Source: Alphaproteobacteria bacterium
GTDB lineage: Bacteria > Pseudomonadota > Alphaproteobacteria > Micavibrionales > Micavibrionaceae
Length of the DNA stretch: 6,178 bases
Assembly: GCA_023301785.1 (NCBI GenBank)
Contig: JALZUF010000192.1
Coordinates: 1-6,178, forward strand
Reading direction: 5' to 3'
This document shows, piece after piece, positions 5,834 to 6,178 of this stretch. The position numbers and the translations under genes are program-made. The notes beneath the pieces were generated by a model. The model saw nothing but the letters and a program-made list of their open reading frames with translations. It had not been told where the DNA came from and did not search any database. Position 1 is the first letter of the stretch, and every line of letters begins with the position of its first letter.

Positions 5834-6178
5834 CGAGAAGTCAAACCAAGGGAGTAGTCCGTCTACATTATACGGTGCGCCTGAAGGGCAAGATGCGAGA
5901 GTGCTTGCCGACAAAGCGCGAGAGCTGGCAAAATCACAGAAAATTTTTACGCATATTGCCTTAGACGATGGCCGCGCTGAAACGCTAAAAGACCTGCTTG
6001 CATTCTTTGCCCCTGATGTTGAGATCATCGATTTTCCCGCTTGGGATTGCCTGCCTTATGACCGCGTATCGCCCAGTAACGATATTGTGTCGCGCCGCGT
6101 CAGCAGCTTAGCGGAATTGCTGGCTTGGAAAGCGGATGATAAGTTTTTACCGCGTATTCTGATCACAACGATTAATGC
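5787..6178 (+). CDS. mfd: Transcription-repair coupling factor Mfd (5' end only)
   Basis: The first 130 residues of Mfd, the ATP-driven translocase that removes RNA polymerase stalled at DNA lesions and recruits UvrA. The frame runs open off the window end. What is present is the N-terminal UvrB-like module: LYGAPEGQDARVL (28-40), HIALDDGRAETLKDLLAFF (56-74) and the signature FPAWDCLPYDRVSPS (83-97). The translocase motifs lie outside the window. The ATG at 5787 is well supported. An in-frame stop at 5775-5777 closes the frame just upstream, and no ATG, GTG, TTG or CTG occurs between it and the conserved YGAPEG. The next candidate, GTG at 5901, would remove that motif. Translation therefore starts inside sdhE, giving a 47-bp overlap. 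The first 27 residues are polar and probably disordered. No strong ribosome binding site is seen, so coupling to sdhE translation is likely. Confidence 0.93.
   Translation, partial: MPPNAAQEATKQNSPDEKSNQGSSPSTLYGAPEGQDARVLADKARELAKSQKIFTHIALDDGRAETLKDLLAFFAPDVEIIDFPAWDCLPYDRVSPSNDIVSRRVSSLAELLAWKADDKFLPRILITTIN

Noticed and set aside
5774..6028. Minus-strand open frame opposite the start of mfd
   Set aside because: It is antisense to clearly conserved Mfd sequence and has no features of its own.

Overview
This window looks like chromosomal DNA from an alphaproteobacterium with AT-leaning base composition. The main reason is the gene neighbourhood: a DUF502 membrane protein, recG on the opposite strand, and a divergent sdhE-mfd pair. 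From general knowledge this set is often found together in alphaproteobacteria. A TTAA-N7-TTAAC motif, the recognition sequence of the alphaproteobacterial cell-cycle regulator CtrA, agrees with this. No tRNA, rRNA, CRISPR array, insertion sequence or phage gene was seen.

Layout: (1) 1-450, plus strand, the 3' end of a single-chain (alpha2-type) glycyl-tRNA synthetase gene. (2) 465-1166, plus strand, a DUF502 two-TM membrane protein, 14 bp downstream and probably in the same transcript. (3) 1141-3276, minus strand, an unrecognised acidic 711-residue protein with degenerate internal repeats. Its 3' end overlaps the DUF502 gene by 26 bp. (4) 3277-3352, a 76-bp gap with three TTAA half-sites, including one exact CtrA-type box, and a strong Shine-Dalgarno sequence for the 711-residue gene. 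(5) 3353-5440, minus strand, complete recG. (6) 5441-5530, a 90-bp divergent spacer with a perfect GC-rich hairpin and a -10-like element. (7) 5531-5833, plus strand, sdhE. (8) 5787 to the window end, plus strand, the start of mfd, overlapping sdhE by 47 bp.

Most genes are housekeeping: translation (GlyRS), recombination and fork rescue (RecG), transcription-coupled repair (Mfd) and flavinylation of succinate dehydrogenase (SdhE). The exception is the 711-residue gene, which sits between two genes that are usually close neighbours and has its own apparently CtrA-linked control region. It is the best candidate here for something undescribed. Its function cannot be read from the sequence, and I do not claim a new system.
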